Source: Robertmurraya siralis
GTDB taxonomy: Bacteria > Bacillota > Bacilli > Bacillales > Cytobacillaceae
Length of the DNA: 64,000 bases
NCBI RefSeq assembly: GCF_005502275.1
Contig: NZ_SWLZ01000001.1
Coordinates: forward strand, 186,001 to 250,000
Reading direction: 5' to 3'
Numbering within the stretch: position 1 is the stretch's first letter; every line of letters begins with the position of its first letter. Below the pieces are notes generated by a model. The model did not search any database. It was not told the origin of the DNA and saw only the letters and a program-made list of their open reading frames with translations. A program made the position numbers and the translations under genes. Shown here one piece after another: positions 8,254 through 17,208 of the stretch.

Positions 8254-9203
8254 TGGAAGCACCGAAGCAGCAAGAGAGTCAACGAGCCGGCGTTATGGAT
8301 GAGTGGTTCGTACCTAAAAAAAGAACATTAGGAGAAGCGGAGACTGTCATTCGGCCAAGTGTGTCATATTGGAAGGATGCGTGGCGTCGTTTGCTCAAGA
8401 ACAAACTGGCGATGGTTGGTTTGGTTTGTCTAATTTTACTAGTATTTATGGCTATTTTTGGACCGATCATCTCGCCTCATTCCGCAACCCATCAAGTGCT
8501 TCAACAACAAAATTTGCCTCCTTCGTCTGAGCACTGGTTTGGCACCGATGAGTTAGGACGTGACGTTTTTTCGAGAACATGGGAAGGGGCGCGAATTTCA
8601 CTCTTTGTTGGTGTTGTTGCAGCGCTCATCGACTTTATCATTGGCGTTACATATGGAGGAATTGCAGGCTATAAAGGTGGAAAGATCGACCATTACATGA
8701 TGCGTTTTGTAGAAATTCTTTACGGTCTTCCCTATTTATTAGTAGTTATTTTAGTAAGTGTTGTTCTGGAGCCCGGGTTGTTTTCGATCATTTTTGCCAT
8801 TTCCATTACAGGCTGGGTAGGAATGGCCAGGATGGTAAGAGGACAAGTTCTGCAAATCAAAAACTATGAATTTGTCCTTGCATCGCAAACCTTTGGTACG
8901 AAAACGTCTAGAATCATTCGCAGAAACCTTCTTCCGAATACGATGGGTCCGATTATCGTTCAAATGACATTGACGGTACCTTCAGCTATTTTCGCTGAAG
9001 CTTTCCTTAGCTTCCTTGGAATTGGTATCCAGCCTCCGTTAGCGAGCTGGGGCTCAATGGCAAGTGATGCATTGCCTGTCATTCTTTCAGGAGATTGGTG
9101 GCGTCTGTTTTTTCCTGCATTTTTCATCTCTTTAACAATGTTTTCTTTTAATGTTTTGGGAGATGGATTACAAGACGCATTAGATCCGAAGTTAAGGAGG
9201 TAA
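8250..9203 (+). CDS. dppC: Dipeptide ABC transporter permease DppC
   Basis: 317 residues. There is a long cytoplasmic N-terminus, a first helix near 55-75, the signature FGTDELGRDVFSRTWEGAR, the EAA loop (VRGQVLQIKNYEFVLASQTFG) and the C-terminal FNVLGDGLQDALDPKLRR. It overlaps the dppB stop by four bases behind GAAGGAGG, so the two permeases should be made in step. Tandem ATGs at 8250 and 8253 are both possible starts. The ATPase gene follows five bases later. Confidence 0.94.
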   Translation: MMEAPKQQESQRAGVMDEWFVPKKRTLGEAETVIRPSVSYWKDAWRRLLKNKLAMVGLVCLILLVFMAIFGPIISPHSATHQVLQQQNLPPSSEHWFGTDELGRDVFSRTWEGARISLFVGVVAALIDFIIGVTYGGIAGYKGGKIDHYMMRFVEILYGLPYLLVVILVSVVLEPGLFSIIFAISITGWVGMARMVRGQVLQIKNYEFVLASQTFGTKTSRIIRRNLLPNTMGPIIVQMTLTVPSAIFAEAFLSFLGIGIQPPLASWGSMASDALPVILSGDWWRLFFPAFFISLTMFSFNVLGDGLQDALDPKLRR

Positions 9204-9208
9204 TCATC

Positions 9209-10207
9209 ATGGGGAAAATTCTTGAAGTAAAGGGACTGCATGTTTCCTTTACAACATTTGGTGGAGAGGTTCAAGCAGTTCGCGGTGTTAGCTTTGATTT
9301 ATATAAAGGGGAAACGCTTGCGATTGTTGGCGAATCCGGTTGTGGGAAAAGTGTGACTGCCAAAAGTATTATGGGCTTAATTCCAAATCCACCAGGGAAA
9401 ATAACAGATGGAAAGATTCTTTTTAAAGGAAGTAATTTAGCGGCATTGAAGGATAAGGATTTGCGTAAAATTCGCGGGGCCGATATTTCGATGATCTTTC
9501 AAGATCCAATGACTGCTTTGAATCCAACTTTGACGATCGGAACTCAACTGGTTGAGGGAATCATTCAGCATCAGAAAATTTCACGGAGTGAAGCGCAGAA
9601 AAAGGCGCTGGAAATGATGCGCTTAGTTGGAATACCCAGTACGGAAAGTCGTCTAAAACAGTATCCTCACCAGTTTAGCGGGGGAATGAGACAAAGAATT
9701 GTCATAGCGCTGGCGTTGGTTTGTGAACCTGAAGTGATGATTGCAGATGAACCGACGACAGCGCTCGATGTAACCATTCAAGCTCAAATTCTTGATTTGT
9801 TTAGAGATATTCAAAAGAAAACAGGAGTGTCGATTATTCTCATTACTCATGATTTAGGTGTAGTTGCTCAAGTTGCAGATCGAATAGCAGTTATGTATGC
9901 CGGAAAAGTGGTAGAGACGGGAACAAGAAGGGATATTTTTTATAAGCCTCAACATCCCTACACGAAAGGATTGTTAAATTCTGTTCCTCGCTTGGATTTA
10001 GAAAATGCAGAGCTGATTCCAATTGCTGGTTCACCTCCCGATTTATTTGCTCCACCGCCTGGCTGTCCATTTGTAGCCAGATGTCAATATGCAATGGAAG
10101 TGTGTGATAAAGTTTATCCGTTAAAAACGAAATATGGGAAAGAACACCACGTAAATTGCTGGCTTCAGGACGAACGGGCAAAACAGATGCTTGCTTCACA
10201 ACGGTAG
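9209..10207 (+). CDS. dppD: Dipeptide ABC transporter ATP-binding protein DppD
   Basis: 332-residue ATPase: Walker A GESGCGKS, Q-loop FQDPMTALNP, signature FSGGMRQRIVIALAL, Walker B VMIADEPTTALD and H-loop ITHDLGVV. The peptide-transporter C-terminal extension has the Cys pattern CPFVARCQYAMEVC. The ribosome site AAGGAGG lies in the last codons of dppC. With YkfD, encoded at the operon end, it should form the ATPase pair. Confidence 0.94.
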   Translation: MGKILEVKGLHVSFTTFGGEVQAVRGVSFDLYKGETLAIVGESGCGKSVTAKSIMGLIPNPPGKITDGKILFKGSNLAALKDKDLRKIRGADISMIFQDPMTALNPTLTIGTQLVEGIIQHQKISRSEAQKKALEMMRLVGIPSTESRLKQYPHQFSGGMRQRIVIALALVCEPEVMIADEPTTALDVTIQAQILDLFRDIQKKTGVSIILITHDLGVVAQVADRIAVMYAGKVVETGTRRDIFYKPQHPYTKGLLNSVPRLDLENAELIPIAGSPPDLFAPPPGCPFVARCQYAMEVCDKVYPLKTKYGKEHHVNCWLQDERAKQMLASQR

Positions 10208-10274
10208 CTTCTTTTGGAGAATTAGTTTTTCTCTAGAAGTTATATATTTTTATAGAAAGTAAGGGGGAAAACAA

Positions 10275-11912
10275 ATGAAAAAACGCTCGTCACAATTTTT
10301 AATGGCTATTCTTTTAATCTTCTTACTTGCAGCCTGTACGGCACGAGAAGATGCTGGTACTGAGACCGATGGTGACTCTGATGAAAACAGGCAGGAAGAA
10401 ACAAGTGAAAAAGTGATTTATTGGAATAATGGAGAGGAGCCAACGACATTTGATCCACCAGTGGGATTTAATGCTGTGTCATGGAGTCCATTGAATAACA
10501 TTATGGAGGGACTTACCCGCTTAAATGAAGAACATCTTCCACAGCCTGCCATTGCGGAGAATTGGGATGTCTCGGAAGATGGAAAAACCTATACATTTCA
10601 TATTCGTGATGATGCAAAATGGTCGAATGGGGATGATGTCACGGCAGGTGATTTTGAATTTGCTTGGAAGCGGGCATTAGACCCGGAGCTAGCAGCTTCA
10701 TCGGCTTTTTTGGCTTATTTAATCGAAGGGGCAGAAAGCTACAATAGCGGAGAAGGATCAGCGGAGGACGTTGCTGTTAAGGCATTAGACGAAAAAACTT
10801 TAGAGGTAACGTTAACAAGTCCGCAAGCATATTTTTTAAACATTATTTCACTCCCAACATTCTTTCCGATTAACGAAAAAGTTGCAGCAGATAATCCACA
10901 ATGGTTTGCTGAAGCAGCGACATTTGTTGGGAATGGACCATTTAAACTAACTGAATGGCAGCATGATAGTCATCTTGTTATGGAAAGGAATGAACAATAT
11001 TGGGATGCTGAAACGGTCAAAGTCGATAAAATTCATTGGGCAATGGTTGATGATTCAAATACTGAATATCAAATGTATCAATCAGGGGAGTTAGATTCAT
11101 CTGATGTACCCGCAGAACTGAGTGAAAAGCTCTTTGAAGAAGGTGAAGTCGACATTGTTGATCAGGCAGGACTGTACTTTTTTAGGTTTAATGTTTCTCA
11201 GGAACCTTTCCAAAATAAAAATATTCGTAAAGCTTTTGCACTGGCAGTCGATCAACAGCAAATTGTTGATTTTGTAACGAAAAATCGTGAACAACCAGCA
11301 TATGGCTTTGTTTCACCAGGATTCACAGATGCCAACGGTCAGGATTTTCGCGAGACAAACGGGGACCTTCTTAAAACAAATATTGAAGAAGCAAAGGCAT
11401 TGCTTGAAAAAGGGATGGAAGAAGAGGGCTATGATACCCTTCCAGAAGTGGTTTTAACATATAGTTCAAGTGAACAGCACAAGAAGATTGCCGAAGCGCT
11501 TCAACCGATGTTTAAAGAGACGTTAGGTGTTGATGTGAAGCTTGAAAGTGTAGAGTCAAGCGTATTTTTAGATGAGCAAAAACAATTAAAGTACCAACTT
11601 TCAAGAAGCTCATTCTTAAACGATTTTGCCGATCCGATTAATTCTCTGGAAAGTTTTCAAACAGGTCATTCGATGAATCGTACTGGTTGGAGCAATGCTG
11701 AATACGATCAATTAATCACAGATGCGAAAAATGAGGCAGAGGAAGAAAAGCGTTTTGAGCTCCTCTATAAGGCAGAACAAATTTTAATGGAAGAAGCGCC
11801 TATCTTTCCACTCTATTATTATAACCAACCATATTTACAGAATGATGCGGTAACAGGTGTTATTCGTCATCCTGTTGGGTATATTGAATTCAAATGGGCA
11901 GATAAGCAATAA
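10275..11912 (+). CDS. dppE: Dipeptide/oligopeptide-binding lipoprotein DppE (SBP family 5)
   Basis: 545 residues. The N-terminal signal peptide ends in a lipobox (FLLAAC), so the mature protein should be lipid-anchored at the outer face of the membrane. Family 5 features follow: EPTTFDPP near the start, EGLTRLNEE, the conserved NGDDVTAGDFEFAWKRALDP, and a C-terminal ILMEEAPIFPLYYYNQP. It delivers peptides to DppBC. It has AAGGGGG ahead of the ATG and a terminator-like hairpin right after the stop. That hairpin would let this high-copy component be expressed above the downstream ykf genes. Confidence 0.93.
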   Translation: MKKRSSQFLMAILLIFLLAACTAREDAGTETDGDSDENRQEETSEKVIYWNNGEEPTTFDPPVGFNAVSWSPLNNIMEGLTRLNEEHLPQPAIAENWDVSEDGKTYTFHIRDDAKWSNGDDVTAGDFEFAWKRALDPELAASSAFLAYLIEGAESYNSGEGSAEDVAVKALDEKTLEVTLTSPQAYFLNIISLPTFFPINEKVAADNPQWFAEAATFVGNGPFKLTEWQHDSHLVMERNEQYWDAETVKVDKIHWAMVDDSNTEYQMYQSGELDSSDVPAELSEKLFEEGEVDIVDQAGLYFFRFNVSQEPFQNKNIRKAFALAVDQQQIVDFVTKNREQPAYGFVSPGFTDANGQDFRETNGDLLKTNIEEAKALLEKGMEEEGYDTLPEVVLTYSSSEQHKKIAEALQPMFKETLGVDVKLESVESSVFLDEQKQLKYQLSRSSFLNDFADPINSLESFQTGHSMNRTGWSNAEYDQLITDAKNEAEEEKRFELLYKAEQILMEEAPIFPLYYYNQPYLQNDAVTGVIRHPVGYIEFKWADKQ

Positions 11913-11920
11913 ATATGATA

Positions 11921-11954
11921 AGAAGGGATGTTCTTTCAAGGCATCCCTTTTCTA
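11921..11954 (+). terminator. Intra-operon terminator between dppE and ykfB
   Basis: AAGGGATG (11923-11930) pairs with CATCCCTT (11942-11949) and is followed by TTTCT. The stem of about 9-10 bp and short T-run suggest partial read-through, giving more dppE than ykf message. Confidence 0.7.
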
Positions 11955-11982
11955 TCACGTCCGAGAAAAAAGGATGGTAGCG

Positions 11983-13074
11983 ATGAAAATTGTTGAGATA
12001 AAAACGTTTAAAGTAGCCGTCCCTCTCTACAAACCTTTTAAAACGGCACTAAGAACGGTTACAGTCGCTGAGTCAATCATTGTTGAAATGATTTGCGACA
12101 ATGGGATCAGTGGATGGGGAGAAGCACCTCCGACTCATGTCATTACCGGTGATAGCCTTGCGAGTATTGAAGCGGCAATTGAACATATCATGAAGCCGTT
12201 TTTACAAAATAAAAATCTCCTCAACTATGAAGCTCTCTTTCAAGGGTTACAGGATATTCTCGTCGGGAATTCAAGTGCAAAAGCGGCAATTGATATGGCG
12301 ATGTATGATTGCTTAGCACAATATTGCAAAATGCCCCTTTATCAATTTCTCGGAGGGTATAGGGATGAAGTTGAAACGGATTTTACCGTAAGCGTGAACG
12401 GACCGGAAGAAATGGGAGAAGATGCCGTTCATTACATTCAGCAAGGTTTTAATGTTTTAAAGGTCAAAGTTGGCAAGGATGATGCAGCAACTGATCTCAG
12501 AAGAATCATTGAAATAAGAAAACGTATCGGAAAAGACATTAAGATTCGACTCGATGCCAATCAAGGCTGGAAAGCAAAGGATGCAATAAGAACGATTCGC
12601 GAAATGGAAGACTTGGATTTAAATATTGAACTGGTAGAGCAGCCAGTAAAGGCCCATGATTTAGAAGGATTAAAAAAAGTAACAGATTCGGTAGATACAT
12701 TGATTATGGCGGATGAAAGTGTTTTTACGGCTAAACAGGCATTGGAAGTAGTGAAAACAAGAAGTGCTGATTTAATTAATATTAAATTAATGAAAGCGGG
12801 GGGAATCTATCAAGCTACTATTATTAACCAATTGGCGGAAGTCAGTGGTGTAGAATGCATGGTTGGAAGTATGATTGAAACCCGTCTCGGTATTACAGCG
12901 GCTGCTCATTTTGCAGCAAGTAAAAAGAATATTACGCGCTACGATTTTGATGCTCCGCTTATGCTTGCCAAAGAAATTGTAAAAGGAGGCCTAATTTACA
13001 ATGGAAGGAGGATTACTTTTCCAAAAGAAGTTGGATTAGGCATTTCACAAATAATGGTGAAGGGAGATGGCTGA
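11983..13074 (+). CDS. ykfB: L-Ala-D/L-Glu epimerase YkfB (enolase superfamily)
   Basis: 363 residues, close to the 366 of B. subtilis YkfB. The N-terminal capping domain spans about 1-120 and the barrel follows. The enolase-superfamily motifs are visible: the base Lys in VLKVKVG, metal ligands in RLDANQGW, ELVEQP and MADESV, and the second Lys in INIKLMKAGG. It epimerises L-Ala-D-Glu from murein peptides to L-Ala-L-Glu so that ordinary peptidases can use it. The frame is open further upstream (11857), but AAAGGATGG ahead of the ATG and homologous length favour this start. The stop overlaps the region of the next start. Confidence 0.93.
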   Translation: MKIVEIKTFKVAVPLYKPFKTALRTVTVAESIIVEMICDNGISGWGEAPPTHVITGDSLASIEAAIEHIMKPFLQNKNLLNYEALFQGLQDILVGNSSAKAAIDMAMYDCLAQYCKMPLYQFLGGYRDEVETDFTVSVNGPEEMGEDAVHYIQQGFNVLKVKVGKDDAATDLRRIIEIRKRIGKDIKIRLDANQGWKAKDAIRTIREMEDLDLNIELVEQPVKAHDLEGLKKVTDSVDTLIMADESVFTAKQALEVVKTRSADLINIKLMKAGGIYQATIINQLAEVSGVECMVGSMIETRLGITAAAHFAASKKNITRYDFDAPLMLAKEIVKGGLIYNGRRITFPKEVGLGISQIMVKGDG

Positions 13075-13075
13075 G

Positions 13076-13984
13076 ATGAATAACAATTGGGTAGTCAATG
13101 TGCCAGTTGCGACAATATGGACATTGCCTAGTTCACCTCGTCCCCTTGATAAAAAGGCGATTACGAACCCAGTAGATATCCAAGACTGGATTGAAGGGCA
13201 ATCCTATGGGGAATTATTGGAACTTCACCAGGCAAATCTAGTGCAAACACAGGTTTTATTTGGTGAAAAAGTACAAGTGCTAGAGGAGAAAGCTGAGTGG
13301 TTAAAGGTATTGGTGCCGAGTCAGCCTACATCGAAAGACGAGCGAGGTTATCCAGGCTGGATACCAAAAGGACAATTGGTTCAGATTGAGGATTGGGAAG
13401 TGGAAAACGGTGCAATCGCTGTAGTAAGAAGCAATAAAGCAACGCTTTACGATGTTGAGGAGAGATGTGTCACCCTATTAAGCTACCAAACAAGATTACC
13501 TTTACTTCGTCATGAAGGGGAATGGGTGAAGGTACGGACACCAATAGGGTTAGGCTTGTTAAAAAAGGTTGATGTAGCGCTGGTCACTCCCCAGTCTGAA
13601 CAAACAAAACGCACAGGCAGAGACATCGTTATAGAAGGGGAAAAATTTTTACATTTACCATATCTTTGGGGTGGAATGAGCAGCTTTGGATATGATTGCT
13701 CTGGCTTTACCTACAATATGTGTAAAGCTAATGGATACATAATCCCTCGTGATGCAGTGGATCAGTCTCAGGATGGAGTCCCGGTGAAATTATCTGAGCT
13801 TGAGCCAGGGGATCTCCTTTTCTTTGCTTATGAAGAAGGAAAAGGAAAAATACATCATGTCGGCATCTATTATGGTGATGGGAAGATGCTGCATTCGCCA
13901 AAGACTGGAAAAGTAATTGAAATCATTGAACTGAAGGATACTTTTTATGAAAAAGAACTGTGTGCAGCAAGGCGCTATTGGTGA
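13076..13984 (+). CDS. ykfC: Gamma-D-glutamyl-L-diamino acid endopeptidase YkfC (NlpC/P60)
   Basis: 302 residues. Two N-terminal SH3-like regions (about 1-175) precede an NlpC/P60 domain with the catalytic Cys in YDCSGFTY, the His in HHVGIYYGDG and the polar residue near MLHSPKTG. There is no signal peptide, in keeping with cytoplasmic recycling of imported murein tripeptides (L-Ala-D-Glu-mDAP). The frame also has an ATG at 13067, but AGGGAG abuts that codon; it is nine bases from 13076, which I prefer. Gene order ykfB-ykfC-ykfD is as in B. subtilis. Confidence 0.92.
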   Translation: MNNNWVVNVPVATIWTLPSSPRPLDKKAITNPVDIQDWIEGQSYGELLELHQANLVQTQVLFGEKVQVLEEKAEWLKVLVPSQPTSKDERGYPGWIPKGQLVQIEDWEVENGAIAVVRSNKATLYDVEERCVTLLSYQTRLPLLRHEGEWVKVRTPIGLGLLKKVDVALVTPQSEQTKRTGRDIVIEGEKFLHLPYLWGGMSSFGYDCSGFTYNMCKANGYIIPRDAVDQSQDGVPVKLSELEPGDLLFFAYEEGKGKIHHVGIYYGDGKMLHSPKTGKVIEIIELKDTFYEKELCAARRYW

Positions 13985-14000
13985 TGCGGAGGAATGAAAA

Positions 14001-15014
14001 ATGAAAAAAGAGATTCTGCTTGAGGTAAAAAACCTGAAAAAGTATTTTCCACTTTCAAAAAGAACAGTTCTAAAAGCGGTTGACGGAGTCTCTTTTCATA
14101 TTCATAAAGGAGAGACCTTTGGAGTTGTCGGTGAATCAGGCTGTGGCAAATCAACTGCCGGACGGACAATTATTGGTTTATACGAACAAACAGATGGAGA
14201 GGTTAAGTTTAGCGGACAAAACGTCCATACGCTCACTAAAATGGAAAAGTTTAAATTGCATCAAAAAATGCAGATGATTTTTCAAGATCCATATGCTTCG
14301 TTAAATCCGAGGTCGACTGTACAGGAAATCATTTCAGAGCCGATGGAGGTTCATGGGTTATATGCGAATAAGCTGGAACGACTAGAACGAGTTTATCAAT
14401 TGCTGGAGGATGTGGGCTTAAATCGCGAACATGCCAATCGTTATCCACATGAGTTTAGTGGTGGACAGAGGCAAAGAATAGGGATTGCTCGCGCTTTGGC
14501 TTTGGATCCAGACTTTATCATCGCAGACGAACCAATTTCTGCTTTAGATGTTTCCGTTCAAGCACAAGTTGTCAATCTGTTAAAAAGGCTGCAAAAAGAA
14601 AAAGGATTAACATATTTATTTATTGCTCACGACCTGTCAATGGTTAAACAAATTAGCGATCGTATTGGTGTTATGTATTTAGGCCATCTTGTTGAACAGA
14701 CAATAAGTAAGCAACTTTACAAAAACCCGCTTCATCCGTATACAAAAGCATTGTTATCGGCTATTCCAATTCCTGATCCAGATATAGAGGATACACGTGA
14801 GCGTATTATTTTAGAAGGTGATATTCCAAGTCCAATTGAACCGCCAAGCGGTTGTGTATTTAGGACCCGTTGCCCTGAGGCTATGGAGGTTTGCTCTCAA
14901 ATAAAACCTAATTGGCAGGAAATAGAGCAGGATCATTATGTGGCTTGCCATCTGTATAAGAAAGACGATTCAGACAAGAATGCACCCAAAGTCAATTTTT
15001 TAGCAAAATCTTGA
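14001..15014 (+). CDS. ykfD: Peptide ABC transporter ATP-binding protein YkfD (OppF type)
   Basis: 337-residue ATPase: Walker A GESGCGKST, Q-loop FQDPYASLNPRST, signature [15 protein letters not shown], Walker B FIIADEPISALD, H-loop IAHDLSMV, and C-terminal CVFRTRCPEAMEVC. GGAGGAATG precedes the start. It is the last gene of the dpp-ykf operon and, since dppF is absent here, is the likely partner ATPase of DppD. Confidence 0.93.
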   Translation: MKKEILLEVKNLKKYFPLSKRTVLKAVDGVSFHIHKGETFGVVGESGCGKSTAGRTIIGLYEQTDGEVKFSGQNVHTLTKMEKFKLHQKMQMIFQDPYASLNPRSTVQEIISEPMEVHGLYANKLERLERVYQLLEDVGLNREHANRYPHEFSGGQRQRIGIARALALDPDFIIADEPISALDVSVQAQVVNLLKRLQKEKGLTYLFIAHDLSMVKQISDRIGVMYLGHLVEQTISKQLYKNPLHPYTKALLSAIPIPDPDIEDTRERIILEGDIPSPIEPPSGCVFRTRCPEAMEVCSQIKPNWQEIEQDHYVACHLYKKDDSDKNAPKVNFLAKS

Positions 15015-15311
15015 GTTGCAACAAGAGATGGTTTTGGACATTTGTCTGTTTGGAGGGATTTGCTTGTACGTTCAGTCCGAATAGAGCGATTATTCTGCGC
15101 CAAGACCGTTTTACTGTCAAGTTTCAGTCCGAATAGAGGAACCATTCGGCCATTAAGTCAGACTTATCCATCAAACTCACTCTGAATTTCCAACTTTTTG
15201 TCATTTGTATTGAAGGCGGATTTTTCAGCGGCCTAGATAAATTACATTGTTGATTACCGATTTTTCGTTTATTTCGGGTGAAACCTTTTCAACAAAAAAA
15301 TATCCATTTAA
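15015..15311. repeat. Intergenic region with two copies of a short repeat
   Basis: No gene seen. AGTCCGAATAGAG occurs at 15074-15086 and again at 15126-15138, in the same orientation. Near copies recur about 41 kb away (55967-55977 and 56017-56030). All copies are intergenic. Confidence 0.6.
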
Positions 15312-15350
15312 AAAAGCAAGAGAAAATAACGTGTTTTTCTCTTGCTTTTT
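15312..15350. terminator. Bidirectional terminator between ykfD and the Lin0512-family gene
   Basis: AAAAGCAAGAGAAAA pairs with TTTTTCTCTTGCTTTT around a short loop, with A-rich and T-rich flanks. It can end both the rightward dpp-ykf transcript and the leftward gene. Confidence 0.9.
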
Positions 15351-15363
15351 GGTTTTTCCAAAA

Positions 15364-15723
15364 TTAATAACCAACTTCAACGGAAGCGACAACTATGTAC
15401 ATTAAATCATTTTTATCGCCCTTTTCTTCAAGAACGATTCCACTAGTAGTAAGCATGCCACCATCCATAATTTCCACTGTAACTTGTCCATATGGCAATG
15501 TTGCTTTCACATCTTCAATATTGAGCTTATCTTTATCACATGGAACAGCTAGCTTCACGTTCACTTTCATATTATCAAGACTGTTATCTGGCAAAACAGA
15601 GCGAATTCCTGGCATCGAGTTAAAATGAATCGCATTTTTTACTGCCCTTACAGCTGCTGTCGTAATATCCTGACCGTGGACATCAATTCCCATGCCAGTT
15701 TCTATAAACATTAATCTTTCCAT
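15364..15723 (-). CDS. Lin0512 family protein
   Basis: 119 residues matching my memory of the Lin0512 family (small conserved proteins of Firmicutes and proteobacteria). It opens with MFIETGMGIDVHGQD and has AVKNAIHFNSMPGI, a central VKLAVPCDKD, LPYGQVTVEIMDGG, and ends VASVEVGY. No signal peptide or membrane segment. Function is not known; members sometimes sit near transport or cofactor genes. It stands alone on the reverse strand with its own ribosome site (GATGAGGATAT) and shares the terminator with ykfD. Confidence 0.8.
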   Translation of the reverse strand: MERLMFIETGMGIDVHGQDITTAAVRAVKNAIHFNSMPGIRSVLPDNSLDNMKVNVKLAVPCDKDKLNIEDVKATLPYGQVTVEIMDGGMLTTSGIVLEEKGDKNDLMYIVVASVEVGY

Positions 15724-15830
15724 ATATCCTCATCCCTTCCTTTGCTTTCAGTATTATATTACCTCTTTTCAAGGGCGGTTGTTAAATAAAAGGTTAAAAA
15801 AGTATAGGAAGTAATCAAAATATTACCATT

Positions 15831-15867
15831 TGTTAACGCTTTCATAATTGGGTTATAGGGATATAAT
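15831..15867 (+). promoter_or_regulatory. Catabolite-response (cre) site and promoter of the sugar transporter operon
   Basis: TGTTAACGCTTTCA (15831-15844) matches the CcpA consensus TGWAANCGNTNWCA at all but one position. A -10 TATAAT lies at 15862-15867. The cre overlaps the expected -35 position, so CcpA binding would block RNA polymerase. Position fits glucose repression of the downstream sugar genes. Confidence 0.65.
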
Positions 15868-15998
15868 CTAGTTGTAATTAAAAAAGGCTTTGTTAAATCA
15901 TAGTAGTGATGTTTCGCTCATTCGATACCCTGATTTCGCAAACAATGAGCCAATAGCGAAGCCAAATAAAAATATTGGGAAATGAAAGGAGTTTTATG

Positions 15999-17114
15999 AT
16001 GAAAAAGGGGTTTAAAGTCATTTCTTTCTTATTTGTTGCGTTTTTTGTTGTGGCTTTTTTAGCTGCATGTAACAGCAGTAGCACTGGCGGCAGCAGCAAA
16101 GGTGTGAGCGTAGGGATCGTTTTGCCGACAAAGGATGAGCCTAGATGGGTCCAAGATGAACAACGTTTCAAGGATGCTTTAGCTGACTCTGAGTATACAA
16201 CGGAGATTTTGTTCAGCCAAGGTTCTTCTGCTAAAGAAAAAGAAAATGTTGAAACATTATTAAATAAAGGGATTGATGTGTTAATCATTAGTCCGCATGA
16301 TGGCGAGGCAGCAGGGGCTGCGGTTGAAGCTGCAAAAAAAGATGGTGTAACGGTAATTGCCTATGACCGTTTAATTACGAATACAGATGCAGTTGATTAT
16401 TATGTAACCTTTGATAGTGTAGCTGTTGGCGCTGCACAAGCGCAGTACTTAGTCGACAATACAAACGGCTCAGGTGTACCTCTCTATTTATACGCCGGTG
16501 CAGCCTCAGATAATAATGCATTTTTATTTTTTGAGGGAGCATGGAGTGTCCTTCAGCCGAAAATTGCTGATGGAACATTTAAAATTGCCAACTCAAGTGA
16601 AGCGACAGCTTTGCAAGACAAGTCTGAGCTGACTCGTGATGAGATGAGTAAAATTCTCGGACAGGTCACGACTAACTGGGACCCTAATGAAGCGATTAAT
16701 AAAGCACAAACACATCTTACTGCAGCAGGGGCAGAGATGAAAGGGGATGTTGCAATCCTTGCACCAAATGATGGTACGTCTCGTTCCATTGCTGATACCT
16801 TTGCCGCAGACTCTGAGATTTCAAGTTATATCATTACTGGTCAAGATGCTGAGAAGGCTTCGATTCAATATATTATTGACGGAAAACAGTCGATGACAGT
16901 CTTTAAAGATGTGCGAACTTTAGTTAAGGATGCAATGGGTATGGCGGTTGAGATTCTTGATGGTAAAACGCCTGAGACAACTGGTACCTATGATAATGGT
17001 GAAATTGAAGTAAAAGCGAAACAAACAGATGTAATTGTTGTCGATCAAGCAAATGTAAAAGAGGAATTAATAGATTCCGAGTATTATGAAGCAAGTGAAT
17101 TTACAGGTTTATAA
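15999..17114 (+). CDS. Monosaccharide-binding lipoprotein, ChvE/MmsE type
   Basis: 371 residues: signal peptide and lipobox (AFLAAC), then a periplasmic-binding-protein fold of the ribose/xylose type (GIVLPTKDEPRWVQDE, VLIISPHDGEAAG, VIAYDRLITN, YYVTFDSVAVG, ILAPNDGTSRSIAD, TGQDAEKASIQYI, MTVFKDVRTL). The order binding protein, double-ATPase, permease fits the multiple-monosaccharide (ChvE-GguA-GguB) transporters for arabinose, xylose, galactose or glucose. A TTG at 15975 also lies in frame, but AAAGGAG seven bases ahead supports the ATG at 15999 (or 15996). The cre-like promoter precedes it. Confidence 0.88.
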   Translation: MKKGFKVISFLFVAFFVVAFLAACNSSSTGGSSKGVSVGIVLPTKDEPRWVQDEQRFKDALADSEYTTEILFSQGSSAKEKENVETLLNKGIDVLIISPHDGEAAGAAVEAAKKDGVTVIAYDRLITNTDAVDYYVTFDSVAVGAAQAQYLVDNTNGSGVPLYLYAGAASDNNAFLFFEGAWSVLQPKIADGTFKIANSSEATALQDKSELTRDEMSKILGQVTTNWDPNEAINKAQTHLTAAGAEMKGDVAILAPNDGTSRSIADTFAADSEISSYIITGQDAEKASIQYIIDGKQSMTVFKDVRTLVKDAMGMAVEILDGKTPETTGTYDNGEIEVKAKQTDVIVVDQANVKEELIDSEYYEASEFTGL

Positions 17115-17208
17115 GCTCGACCATAAATGTTGCTTGAGGAATAGTGATAGATTCGTCTATCACTATTCCCGTTTCCAAGAATTGTAATTGATTGGAGGGG
17201 ACCTAAGG

